Assembly (NCBI RefSeq): GCF_013414345.1
Contig: NZ_CP058670.1
Coordinates: 2,356,001-2,420,000, forward strand
Origin: Microcella indica
GTDB taxonomy: Bacteria > Actinomycetota > Actinomycetes > Actinomycetales > Microbacteriaceae
Length of the DNA stretch: 64,000 bases
Direction: 5' to 3'
Of this stretch, positions 19,109 to 26,284 are shown piece by piece (the first letter of the stretch is position 1; each line of letters starts with the position of its first letter). Made by a program: the position numbers and the translations under genes. A model generated the notes under the pieces. That model was not told where the DNA came from. It searched no databases and was given only the letters and a program-made list of their open reading frames with translations.

Positions 19109-19225
19109 ACGCGCACAACGTCATCGCGGAACTCTTTCGGATAGGGCTTAGGCACGATGGCATCCTTCCAGGCCCACCCCCTCGGGCAAGCCATGTCAGA
19201 TGTCACCTATCCGTGCAGCAGACCC

Positions 19226-19426
19226 AACCGGCGCTCGAACGTCGGCAAGTAGTCCCTGCCGAAGCAAGGCTGTGAAGTAGTGCACCCGGACAACCTCGAA
19301 TTCGGGAAGTAGTTCCTTCGCTAGTTCGAAGAGGTCGAGCCACTTGAGGCTCGGAGCAGAGTCGAGGCACCTCCGATACAGGTTGAAGCCATCGACGTAA
19401 ACTAGCGCGGTCGGCTTCGCTGTCAT
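19226..19426 (-). pseudogene. NYN-domain protein, N-terminal fragment cut by IS3
   Basis: ATG 19426 with GAGGGA directly upstream opens a frame reading MTAKPTALVYVDGFNLYRRCL, the typical first strand of NYN (PIN-like) nucleases with its catalytic Asp, followed by KWLDLFELAKELLPEFEVVRVHYFTALL. After about 67 residues the frame runs into the IS3 inverted repeat and stops. No matching C-terminal half is present beyond the left IS3 end (16500), so the remainder was lost. The fragment cannot form a full nuclease domain. Confidence 0.7.
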
Positions 19427-19533
19427 TCCCTCATCATGACGCACAATGCAGGCCCGCGTTCAAGCGGGCTGACGGAGCGCGGTTGTACATTTGCCCACGC
19501 GCGGGCCGGTGCGCTCCACCACTCAGGAGCATC

Positions 19534-19815
19534 ATGGCCCGCCACTGGCACCCCATCCTTGCCGCGCACGAATTCGCGCCCGGTGAATGGATCATGGTCG
19601 ACCCCGCCGCCAGGCCCTACGCGGTAGTCCGCGCGCTCGAGGTCGGCGGGGAACACGGCTACCGGGTCGTGACCTGGGCGGAACGGTCAGAGGATCGCCA
19701 GCTCGTCGGCTACTGGCAGACACTCAGAGCGGCATGTGCGGCCGCGCACCGGCACTATCTCACAGCGCACGGCCCCGGCGAGTTCGTCGGCTACCCGGAT
19801 CTCAGGAACGGTTAG
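19534..19815 (+). CDS. Hypothetical protein (93 residues)
   Basis: ATG 19534 has AGGAG nine bases upstream. The product, beginning MARHWHPILAAHEFAPGEWIMV, is soluble and rich in aromatic residues, with strands up to about residue 45 and a helix (LRAACAAAHRHYLTAHG) near the end. I recognise no domain. An upstream in-frame extension lacks a ribosome site. It is convergent with the next gene on the minus strand, with a 4-bp gap, and belongs to the tRNA-Ser element. Confidence 0.55.
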   Translation: MARHWHPILAAHEFAPGEWIMVDPAARPYAVVRALEVGGEHGYRVVTWAERSEDRQLVGYWQTLRAACAAAHRHYLTAHGPGEFVGYPDLRNG

Positions 19816-19819
19816 TGGT

Positions 19820-20710
19820 TCATGAACGACTATTCCGAGGGGGCCCGAAGAGTGAGGTCCAAATGCTCGCGGGAACATCAAAGTCAATCGGTGACCAATC
19901 TGGCAATACGATGTCGTTTGGCTGACCGTCCCTGCGAAAGGCGCGTCCCAGTATCTCTGTTGGCGGTGTGTCTTTGAAGAACTGCTCGACACGCGCCGCG
20001 TATCCAGGGTCTTTGAGCGCCTCGGCAACCGTGATCCACCTAATTCTGATGAGGTCGTTATCGACGAGGTGTGCGAATCCTCCGACGTAGCCGAGATCAT
20101 TGCCGAGGAGGGCCGCGATCCGCGCTTGCTCCAGTAGCCATAGGCTCTGCGGCCACCGAGACTCGATCTCATGGAGCGCGCGGAGACGAACGGCTGTGCC
20201 CACGATCCTCGCTTCACCGTCGACCAAGAGTTCCCATTTGGGCGTGGAATTGAACGCATCTCCCCGCGCATAGGACTCGGCCTGCTGAATCGCTGGGCTA
20301 GCACCCATTTCGTCGATCCATTGCGAGTCGTGACGCGAGAGGGTCGATCCGTTCTGAATACGAATCTCAACGAGGTTCTCAGCTCGCCAACCCCAAGCCC
20401 GAGCGCGATCGATTGCGATGTCGTAGTCGTCGAATGCGAAGAAGGACGTGAGTCTGGAATTGGCGTCGGGACTGACGCGTGCCCTGGTTTTCTCAAGCAG
20501 AAGTTCGCGCTGAAAGCGCTGCTCGCGGAGCTGTCGAGTGCTTGCGTGCAGGAAGTCAACGAGCCATGGAGACAAGAGCTCTCGCTTCACTCGATGAGGA
20601 GTCTTGATGACACCCCGGTATGCGTGCCAAGCCGCCATCGGGTGATCGAGGTTCAGGTGAACCCACGCGTTTCGCATGGTGCCGAAGTTTCTCCCGCCGT
20701 CACTTTGCAC
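19820..20710 (-). CDS. Hypothetical protein (296 residues)
   Basis: Soluble protein with no signal or membrane segment. The stretch SPDANSRLTSFFAFDDYDIAIDRARAWGW followed by ENLVEIRI resembles by eye the Arg-plus-Phe motif of ADP-ribosyltransferase-like uncharacterised families such as DUF2441, but this is weak. The C-terminal part (LLGNDLGYVGGFAHLVDNDLIRIRWI) is not recognised. GTG 20710 lacks a ribosome site; the Met at 20677 (MRNAWVHLNL) is an alternative start. Codon use is less GC-rich than the core genes, fitting acquisition with the element. Confidence 0.5.
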   Translation of the reverse strand: MQSDGGRNFGTMRNAWVHLNLDHPMAAWHAYRGVIKTPHRVKRELLSPWLVDFLHASTRQLREQRFQRELLLEKTRARVSPDANSRLTSFFAFDDYDIAIDRARAWGWRAENLVEIRIQNGSTLSRHDSQWIDEMGASPAIQQAESYARGDAFNSTPKWELLVDGEARIVGTAVRLRALHEIESRWPQSLWLLEQARIAALLGNDLGYVGGFAHLVDNDLIRIRWITVAEALKDPGYAARVEQFFKDTPPTEILGRAFRRDGQPNDIVLPDWSPIDFDVPASIWTSLFGPPRNSRS

Positions 20711-20745
20711 GTAATGATCTTGACACGGTGGCGGTCAGTGCCGAC

Positions 20746-21453
20746 CTATAGGCGCAGATTGAGCGCCGACACTAGCGAGTCAATCCGCTCGTTTGTCGCC
20801 GTCAACCGTGCGTCGAGATCCGACCCGACCACCAGAGCAGCCACCGCGCCGAACAGTTCATAGTGAACGCCGCGCGGTTTGCCTTCCTCGTCAAACATGA
20901 CGAACAACTCCAACCCTGCCGCGATCAGATCCTCAGCGATCAGCCCCACCTCATCCGGCACTTCGTAGTCGGGGTTGTATGCCGGGTTCTCCGGGTTGTC
21001 TCGAATGTCGAGCTGCCCCCGATACTCGAAGATTCGCGGGGCGACCTTCAGCATGTCCGCAGCCGAGAACGGCACCGGGCGCACATTCCGCTTCTCAGCC
21101 AACGTCGACGGCGCGTAACCGTACCGACCAGACGCAATGTGCTGCCATGCCGGCTGTCGAGGCCCAGCGATCGTCGACAGATCCAATAGGGCCGCACCGG
21201 TCGACCGCAGACCAGCGTCGAACACACCATCACCCGACGTGCTGACCGGCCCCTCCCACTCCACACCAGACGCCGCGAGCTCATTCACCGTCTCCGCGAG
21301 GCCATCGACGAGAGTCTTGATCTGAGCCACCGCCTGCGCCGTCTGCGTTCCCGTAGGCATCTCCAACTCACGCACGCGCCGCTCAAGATCACCAATCGTG
21401 CGCGTGAACTCATCCAGTCAGCCCATCGACGGCACCGTGTAACCACCAGCCAT
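20746..21453 (-). pseudogene. Phage tail protein with S74-type chaperone domain, nonsense-mutated
   Basis: GGAGG before ATG 21453 opens MAGGYTVPSMG, then TGA at 21418-21420, then the same frame continues LDEFTRTIGDLERRVRELE through 209 further residues. The C-terminal half has the intramolecular chaperone pattern of phage tail spikes and fibres: IFEYRGQLDIRDNPENPAYN, EVGLIAEDLIAAGLELFV, GVHYELFGAVAAL. The middle is a coiled coil. The real start is at 21453 by ribosome site, so the early stop makes this a pseudogene. A GTG at 21375 could restart, but has no ribosome site. Confidence 0.72.
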
Positions 21454-21499
21454 GTCTATCCTCCAAATCGATTCGCCCCGAGAGTCGGGACACCTGCCG

Positions 21500-21832
21500 T
21501 CATCGACGGCCCTCCATACCCATGTGCCTCATCCACTCCGACACCTCAGCGCCGTCCGAACCCGGCACCCCCGCGTCCCGCAGTCGCTTCAAGTCCACCG
21601 AGGGGAAACCGCCCCCAATCTGCCGCGTGAACCCGTTGGCTCGCGCCCACGCATGCGTCGCGTACTCGTGCCGATTCAGCGGCCGCGCCTGCATACGGTC
21701 ATGCCACTCGAGCCCATGAGCGTCCAGCCACCGCCGCGTCGACTCCTCCGACCTCCACACAGGGTCAGCCTTCGACAGCAACTCAGCCGGCACGACCTCC
21801 GACCCCGGCACGTAACTACGACGCCGAGCCAT
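21500..21832 (-). CDS. Phage-like hypothetical protein (110 residues)
   Basis: ATG 21832 is preceded by GGAGGGTGACC, a strong ribosome site. The product is basic and aromatic (RRWLDAHGLEWHDRMQARPLNRHEYATHAWARANGFTRQIGGGFPSVDL). I know similar unnamed proteins only from actinobacterial phages and cannot assign a function. It precedes the tail gene on the same strand by 47 bp, so the two were probably one late-gene transcript. Its reading frame is intact. Confidence 0.5.
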   Translation of the reverse strand: MARRRSYVPGSEVVPAELLSKADPVWRSEESTRRWLDAHGLEWHDRMQARPLNRHEYATHAWARANGFTRQIGGGFPSVDLKRLRDAGVPGSDGAEVSEWMRHMGMEGRR

Positions 21833-21845
21833 GGTCACCCTCCAA

Positions 21846-22119
21846 AGGCTGAACGTCCGCCGTACGTCGCGCCCAGGCGATCGACCCTGACTTCCCGAAG
21901 GTGACTCTGCACGACCTCCGCCACACGGCCGCGGGCCTCGCAGTGAGCGCTGGCGCGCACGTCAAGGCTGTGCAGAGGATGCTCGGGCACGCCTCCGCAG
22001 CGATGACCCTCGACACCTACGCCGACCTGTTCGACGCCGACTTCGACGCCGTTTCGGATGCCCTCGACGAGCTGCGCGCTCGGACAGTTGTGGGGGATTC
22101 GTGGGGGAAACAGGTCTAG
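21846..22119 (+). pseudogene. int: Tyrosine integrase, C-terminal stump
   Basis: Only the last 90 or so residues remain. They show the second catalytic Arg in VTLHDLRHTAAGLAV, the His/Arg region VKAVQRMLGHASAAMT and the nucleophilic Tyr in LDTYADLF, followed by the usual DALDELR tail. An in-frame stop (21846) and unrelated sequence replace the N-terminal arm-binding and core-binding domains. It lies directly beside the tRNA-Ser 3' end and reads towards it, the normal position of an integrase that used this tRNA as target. Confidence 0.85.
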
Positions 22120-22130
22120 AACGAAGAAAG

Positions 22131-22160
22131 AGCCCCGGAATTCCGCGGAATCTCGGGGCT
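22131..22160 (-). terminator. Hairpin downstream of tRNA-Ser(CGA)
   Basis: AGCCCCG (22131-22137) pairs with CGGGGCT (22154-22160), with an inner TTCCGCGGAA palindrome, and is followed on the minus strand by CTTTCTT. It would end the tRNA-Ser transcript and presumably came with the element. Confidence 0.6.
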
Positions 22161-22165
22161 CTCGC

Positions 22166-22256
22166 TGGCGGTGACGGTGGGATTTGAACCCACGGTAGGG
22201 GGTTACCCTACACAACTTTTCGAGAGTTGCACCTTCGGCCGCTCGGACACGTCACC
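22166..22256 (-). tRNA. tRNA-Ser(CGA)
   Basis: Acceptor stem GGTGACG/CGTCACC with discriminator G at 22169, and CCA encoded at 22166-22168. The anticodon loop is CTCTCGAAA (anticodon CGA), a long variable arm typical of serine tRNA follows (GTAGGGTAACCCCCTAC), and the T arm reads GGTTCAAATCC. The 3' half (22168-22191) is repeated at 13032-13055. Confidence 0.95.
22168..22191 (-). repeat. attR: 24-bp repeat within tRNA-Ser(CGA)
   Basis: Identical to 13032-13055, same orientation. It comprises the discriminator, the acceptor 3' strand and most of the T arm. With the integrase stump next to it, this is the tRNA-proximal junction of the element. Confidence 0.82.
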
Positions 22257-22326
22257 GCGGGAGAGTGTAGTACAGGGGCCTGCGCGGGTCGAACTGAGCG
22301 CGGGGTGCGGGCGGGCATCCGGTGAT

Positions 22327-22343
22327 CGATACGATTCGTATCG
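22327..22343. promoter_or_regulatory. 17-bp palindrome over the GDSL hydrolase start
   Basis: CGATACGATTCGTATCG is a perfect 8+8 palindrome around a central T. It contains TACGAT and TCGTAT, both -10-like, and ends on the first base of the likely GTG start at 22343. This points to a leaderless promoter overlapped by an operator; the protein that would bind is unknown. Confidence 0.45.
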
Positions 22344-23014
22344 TGACCGCCTCTCTGCGCACGCCGTGGCTGGAAGCGCGCCGTGCCGCGTGGCGGCGGC
22401 GCGCGCAGCAGCCGGGCGAGTTGCTGTACGTGGCGCTCGGCGATTCGGCCGCGCAGGGCGTGGGCACGAGCGACCTCGACGCGAGCTATGTCGGGCTACT
22501 CGCGGCCCGGCTGCAACGGAACACCGGACGCAGCGTGCGCATCGTCAACCTCAGCCGCTACGGCGCGCGAGTGCGCAACGTCAACGCCGAGCAGCTCCCC
22601 CTCCTCGCGGACCTGAGACCCGACCTCGTGACCCTGGGCGTGGGGGCCAACGACATGCGTCGCTTCGATCGCGACGAGTTCGGTGCCGCCTTCGAGGCCC
22701 TGTTGGGCGCACTCCCCTCGCACGCGATCGTCTCCGACATCCCCTGCTTCTACAGCGGCGCCCGAGAGTTGGATGCCGTCATCGCCTCCCGTCTGATCGC
22801 CAACCTCGTGCGCGCCCAGGGACAGGCGCTCGCGCCCTTGCACCGAGTCACCGAGGTTCGTCGCGGCTGGGGCAGCGTGCCCGACTTCTCGTGGGATCAA
22901 TTCCATCCGAGTGCGCGCGGCTATCGCGTGTGGGAGTCGGCATTCGCGGGGGCGGTCACTCGCCGTGCCTCCCGCCTGCCCCCCGTCAACCCGTCTCACG
23001 ATCCGACAGGGTGA
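22343..23014 (+). CDS. SGNH/GDSL-family hydrolase
   Basis: Serine esterase/lipase-type hydrolase of 223 residues. Block I is VALGDSAAQGVG (nucleophile Ser in GDS), the oxyanion Asn is in LGVGANDMRRF, and the catalytic Asp/His are in WDQFHPSARGYRVW. No signal peptide is present, so it is probably cytosolic. GTG 22343 is preferred because an operator-like palindrome covers the alternative GTG at 22322. The stop is 4 bp before the chromate transporter start, suggesting one transcript. Substrate unknown. Confidence 0.82.
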   Translation: MTASLRTPWLEARRAAWRRRAQQPGELLYVALGDSAAQGVGTSDLDASYVGLLAARLQRNTGRSVRIVNLSRYGARVRNVNAEQLPLLADLRPDLVTLGVGANDMRRFDRDEFGAAFEALLGALPSHAIVSDIPCFYSGARELDAVIASRLIANLVRAQGQALAPLHRVTEVRRGWGSVPDFSWDQFHPSARGYRVWESAFAGAVTRRASRLPPVNPSHDPTG

Positions 23015-23018
23015 CGTA

Positions 23019-24386
23019 ATGAGAGGCGACGACACCCCCAGATCTGAACCCGCCCCCCGCCGCCGCACGCCGCTGACGCACATGCTCTCGATGGCGAAGG
23101 TCGGCGTCATCGGCTTCGGCGGCGGCAGTGCGCTCATTCCCGTTATGGAGCGCGAACTCGTCCACCCTAAGAAGCTGACGACTCGCGAGTTCACGCAAGA
23201 CACGGTGATCGCCAACGTCACCCCTGGAGCTCTCCCCGTCAAGATCGCGACTGTCTCGGGAACGCAGTTGAGCGGCACCGCGGCCGCGACGGGCGGCGCC
23301 GTCGCCGTCGCCATGCCGGGGGCACTGGCCACGGTCGCCCTTCTCGCACTGTTCTCGGCGCTCGGCCCCGGCGCGATCAGCGTCGTGGAGTTCGCCTCCC
23401 TCGGCATCTCGGCGTTCATCCTGTACCTGCTCGGGCACTACACCCTCAAGGTGCTGGCCCCCGGAGGCCGCGTGCAGTGGACGGGCGTGGCCATCGCCGT
23501 GATCGCTTTCCTGCTGTCGGGCGCGGGTCGCGCAGTCACGCTCATCGTCGATGCGGCCGGCGGCGAGCAGCCCGTGAGCCTGCCCGAACTCTCGGCGCTC
23601 GGCCTCGTGCTCATCTCTCTGGCCGGCATCGCGATCGTCTCCGTCTGGCAGCTGCTGCGCGGGGGCCGGGCCGTCGTTTCCGACGTGCAGGAGGGCGAAG
23701 CGGTGCCCGTCGGAGCTCGTCGTGCCCTGCGGGCGGCCCTCGTCATGAGTATCCTCACCGCCGTGGGATTCGTGGCCGCCTTCGTCGTCGTGCCTGCTCC
23801 ATCGACGCTGTCGTTCCTGGGTCTCATCCTCGTCTCGACCGTGTCGTCGTTCGGCGGTGGCGAAGCCTACGTGGGGGTCGCCGACGGCTTCTTCGTCGCC
23901 ACCGGGCTCGTCGATTCAACGCTGTTCTACGGTCAGATCGTTCCCGTCGCCAATGCCCTGCCCGGGCCGATCCTCGTCAAGATCGCGGCAGGGGTGGCCT
24001 ACGGGGTGGGGGCCGCCACCGGGTCGGTGCTCGCGGGAGTCGTGTTCGCGATCGCGGCCTTCCTCATCACGGTCGGCAGCTGCTCGGCAATCGCCCTGCT
24101 CGTGCTCGCCGGCTACGACCGCGCGCGAAACTCGCTCTTCGTGCGCAACACCTCGGCCTACATCCTCCCGGTGATCTGCGGGCTGCTCGCCGCCACAGCG
24201 CTGTCGCTGCTGCACGCCTCGGCGGGCATCGCCGAGGGCGCGGGTGTGCCAGCCGTCGCCGCCATCGTCGGCAGCGTGGCCCTCGCTCTCCTCGTGCCCC
24301 TCGTGCACAAGCTCGCGCGCGTGCCCGACATCGTGCTCATCATCGCCTTCGGTGCGCTGTCGCTCACCGTGCTCAGCCTCGTCTGA
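23019..24386 (+). CDS. chrA: Chromate transporter, two CHR domains
   Basis: Membrane protein of 455 residues of the ChrA family, which expels chromate in characterised members. Both CHR halves are on one chain. The first opens with GFGGGSALIPVMERELV, the second with SSFGGGEAYVGVADGFFV, each followed by VIANVTPGALPVKIA or VANALPGPILVKIA. About ten hydrophobic segments follow the family pattern. ATG 23019 is 4 bp after the GDSL hydrolase stop. True substrate may be another oxyanion; family assignment is firm. Confidence 0.9.
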   Translation: MRGDDTPRSEPAPRRRTPLTHMLSMAKVGVIGFGGGSALIPVMERELVHPKKLTTREFTQDTVIANVTPGALPVKIATVSGTQLSGTAAATGGAVAVAMPGALATVALLALFSALGPGAISVVEFASLGISAFILYLLGHYTLKVLAPGGRVQWTGVAIAVIAFLLSGAGRAVTLIVDAAGGEQPVSLPELSALGLVLISLAGIAIVSVWQLLRGGRAVVSDVQEGEAVPVGARRALRAALVMSILTAVGFVAAFVVVPAPSTLSFLGLILVSTVSSFGGGEAYVGVADGFFVATGLVDSTLFYGQIVPVANALPGPILVKIAAGVAYGVGAATGSVLAGVVFAIAAFLITVGSCSAIALLVLAGYDRARNSLFVRNTSAYILPVICGLLAATALSLLHASAGIAEGAGVPAVAAIVGSVALALLVPLVHKLARVPDIVLIIAFGALSLTVLSLV

Positions 24387-24422
24387 GCGGCCGACGTCGG
24401 CGCTCGGCCGTACTCTGGTGCC

Positions 24423-25769
24423 ATGGCCCGACCGACCGCGAACTTCGTCTGCACGGAGTGCGGCTGGACGACCCTCAAGTGGGCGGGCCGCTGCGGCGAG
24501 TGCCAGCAGTGGGGCACCGTGATCGAGAAGGATGCGCCGACGCGGCACACCGCGCCGGCCCGGGTCGCCGAGGGCCGGGCTGCCCGCCCCATCACCGACA
24601 TCGCTCCTCGGGATGAGAGTCACACGCCCACGGGCATCCTCGAACTCGACCGGGTGCTCGGCGGCGGCATCGTGCCGGGCGCCGCCATCCTGCTCTCCGG
24701 TGAGCCCGGCGTCGGCAAGTCGACGCTGCTGCTCGAGGTCGCCGCTCGCGCGGCGAAGCGGGGTCAGCGGGTGCTGTACGTGAGCGCGGAGGAGTCGGTG
24801 GCCCAGGTGCGCTTGCGGGCGGGTCGCACGGGCGCGCTCAGCCCCGAACTGTTCCTGGCGGCGGAGACCGACCTGGCCACGATCCTCGGCCAGCTCGACG
24901 AGGTACGGCCCGAGCTGCTCATCGTCGACTCCGTGCAGACGGTCGCGTCCTCCCTCGTGGACGGGCTCGCCGGAGGTGTCTCGCAGGTGCGGGAGGTCGC
25001 GGCGACGCTCATCCGCGTCGCGAAGGACCGCGACCTGCCCGTCGTGCTCGTCGGGCACGTGACGAAGGACGGCACGATCGCCGGGCCGCGCCTGCTCGAG
25101 CACCTCGTCGACGTCGTGTGCCAGTTCGAGGGCGACCGCCAGACGGCGCTGCGCTTCGTGCGCGCGCTCAAGAACCGCTACGGACCGACCGACGAGGTGG
25201 GCTGCTTCGAGATGACGGGCGACGGCATCGCGGAGGTCGCCGACCCGTCGATCCTGTTCCGCTCGGGGTCGACCACACCGGTGAGCGGCACGTGCGTCGC
25301 GATCGCGATGGAGGGGCGCCGCGCCCTGCCCGTCGAAGTGCAGGCGCTCATCGTCGCCTCGAACGCTCCGCAGCCGCGGCGGGTCGTCAACGGCGTCGAC
25401 TCCTCGCGCGTCGCCATGCTGCTCGCCGTGCTCGAGCGCCGCTGCGGCATGCCGCTCAGCGGCTTCGACGTGTACGTGTCCACCGTCGGCGGCATTCGCC
25501 TCACCGAGCCCGGCGCCGACCTTGCGATCGCTCTCGCCATCGCGAGCGCCCGCCGCGAGAAGGCGCTCGACCCGCACCTCGCCGCGATCGGCGAGATCAG
25601 CCTCGCGGGCGAGATCCGCGCGGTCGCCGGGGCACCGCAGCGCGCCGCCGAAGGCGCACGGCTCGGCTACACGAGCATCGTCGACGCGAGCGCCGTGCAC
25701 GTGCGCGAAGCTGTGCGGCTCGCGTTCGCGAGCGCCGCCGACGAGCCCGCGGACATCCCCGAGTTCTGA
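24423..25769 (+). CDS. radA: DNA repair protein RadA
   Basis: RecA-like ATPase/helicase of 448 residues that helps extend recombination intermediates. The N-terminal C4 zinc finger is CTECGWTTLKWAGRCGECQQWG-like (four Cys within the first 30 residues). Walker A is GEPGVGKS, the RadA-specific motif KNRYGP is intact, and the C-terminal Lon-protease-like domain includes GFDVYVSTVGGIRLTEPGADLAIALAI. Length and order of domains are standard. ATG 24423. It is monocistronic by context, about 35 bp after chrA. Confidence 0.96.
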   Translation: MARPTANFVCTECGWTTLKWAGRCGECQQWGTVIEKDAPTRHTAPARVAEGRAARPITDIAPRDESHTPTGILELDRVLGGGIVPGAAILLSGEPGVGKSTLLLEVAARAAKRGQRVLYVSAEESVAQVRLRAGRTGALSPELFLAAETDLATILGQLDEVRPELLIVDSVQTVASSLVDGLAGGVSQVREVAATLIRVAKDRDLPVVLVGHVTKDGTIAGPRLLEHLVDVVCQFEGDRQTALRFVRALKNRYGPTDEVGCFEMTGDGIAEVADPSILFRSGSTTPVSGTCVAIAMEGRRALPVEVQALIVASNAPQPRRVVNGVDSSRVAMLLAVLERRCGMPLSGFDVYVSTVGGIRLTEPGADLAIALAIASARREKALDPHLAAIGEISLAGEIRAVAGAPQRAAEGARLGYTSIVDASAVHVREAVRLAFASAADEPADIPEF

Positions 25770-25775
25770 GGGCCC

Positions 25776-25813
25776 GCTCAGTCCTGCTCGGCTCAGTCCT
25801 GCTCGGCTCAGTC
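25776..25813. repeat. Short tandem repeat after radA
   Basis: A 15-bp unit, GCTCAGTCCTGCTCG, is present twice (25776-25790, 25791-25805) and a third copy begins and breaks off (GCTCAGTC to 25813). It lies between the convergent radA and SseB-like genes and has no hairpin; probably slippage. Confidence 0.7.
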
Positions 25814-25822
25814 ACAGTAGGC

Positions 25823-26233
25823 TCAGACGCGCAGCGCGTCGAGCACGTCCTGCGGCTCGGCCTGCATTGCGTGCGGGCCGGCCACGTCGAACCACACGGC
25901 TTCGAGCACGCCGAGGTTCTGCTCGAGAAACTCGAGAAGCGTCGCCGCGTCGTACGGCAGCACCCGGTGGTCGGTCTCCTGCGGCACCATCGCCACGTAC
26001 GTCTCGGGGCTCGAGAACAGCAGCAGCATGTACTTGTCGCTCTCCCCGCGCCGAAAGACGCGCACCTGCGGCGGCCCGTCGACGGGCAGCAGCGGCACGA
26101 TGACGTGATCGTTGCGCAGCGCGAAGGCGACGGCCGCGGCATCCTGCTTCTCGAGGGCGGCGGCGAGCTGCTGCTCGGGCGGCAGGCTCGAGGGCGGCAG
26201 GGCGGGCTGAGCGGGGCGCTTCTTCTTCGACAT
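25823..26233 (-). CDS. SseB-like protein
   Basis: Cytosolic protein of 136 residues. After a Lys/Pro/Gln-rich start, LAAALEKQDAAAVAFALRNDHVIVPLLPVDGPPQVRVFRRGESDKYMLLLFSS has the alternating pattern of the SseB N-terminal domain (an accessory fold, not an enzyme as far as known), ending with NLGVLEAVWFDVAGPHAMQAEPQDVLDAL. ATG 26233. The function of such proteins in actinobacteria is unknown; the assignment is by pattern only. Confidence 0.6.
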   Translation of the reverse strand: MSKKKRPAQPALPPSSLPPEQQLAAALEKQDAAAVAFALRNDHVIVPLLPVDGPPQVRVFRRGESDKYMLLLFSSPETYVAMVPQETDHRVLPYDAATLLEFLEQNLGVLEAVWFDVAGPHAMQAEPQDVLDALRV

Positions 26234-26284
26234 CGCTACCAGCCTACGCAGGCGATGCGGGCGCTGCGATGCGGATGCTCCGCT

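Larger units (their letters stand above)
17421..19155 (-). pseudogene. IS3-family OrfA, interrupted by the IS256-family element
   Basis: The 5' piece (19155 down to 19109) encodes VPKPYPKEFRDDVVRV; GTG 19155 has GGAAGGA eight bases before it. The 3' piece (17699 down to 17421) encodes VRVAENRELGVTVEQIANDFG, a helix-turn-helix, then a Leu/Glu/Arg-rich coiled coil. Removing the IS256-family element and one copy of the 8-bp duplication joins them in frame as DDVVRVAENRELGV. This is a textbook OrfA otherwise. Confidence 0.88.
16504..19225 (-). mobile_element. IS3-family insertion sequence, split by an IS256-family element
   Basis: A perfect 25-bp inverted repeat bounds it: 16504-16528 is the reverse complement of 19201-19225 (core TGCTGCACGGATAGGTGACA). 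Without the 1409-bp inner element and one target copy the IS is about 1.3 kb, normal for IS3. orfB is intact, orfA is interrupted. I see no clear 3-bp duplication outside the repeats, so the flanks may have been rearranged. Insertion cut off a NYN-domain gene on the right. Confidence 0.85.
13032..22191. mobile_element. Decayed integrative element at tRNA-Ser(CGA)
   Basis: About 9.2 kb between two 24-bp att copies. The right end has the intact tRNA-Ser rebuilt by the element and, 47 bp inside, the C-terminal stump of a tyrosine integrase. Cargo includes an S74-type phage tail gene carrying a nonsense codon, two other phage-like small genes, DUF3800, a zinc-ribbon protein and a TM2 protein. Three transposons (ISL3, IS3, IS256 families) have accumulated and the element cannot move by itself. 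Origin from a temperate phage or phage-like element is inferred from the tail gene. Confidence 0.75.

Noticed and set aside
22322-22342. GTG at 22322 as the GDSL hydrolase start
   Set aside because: It would place a perfect palindrome with -10-like elements within the coding region and has no ribosome site; GTG 22343 is preferred though not proven.
25776-25813. Tandem GCTCAGTCCTGCTCG as a possible CRISPR or regulatory array
   Set aside because: Only two and a half direct copies without spacers or symmetry, between convergent genes; simple slippage explains it.
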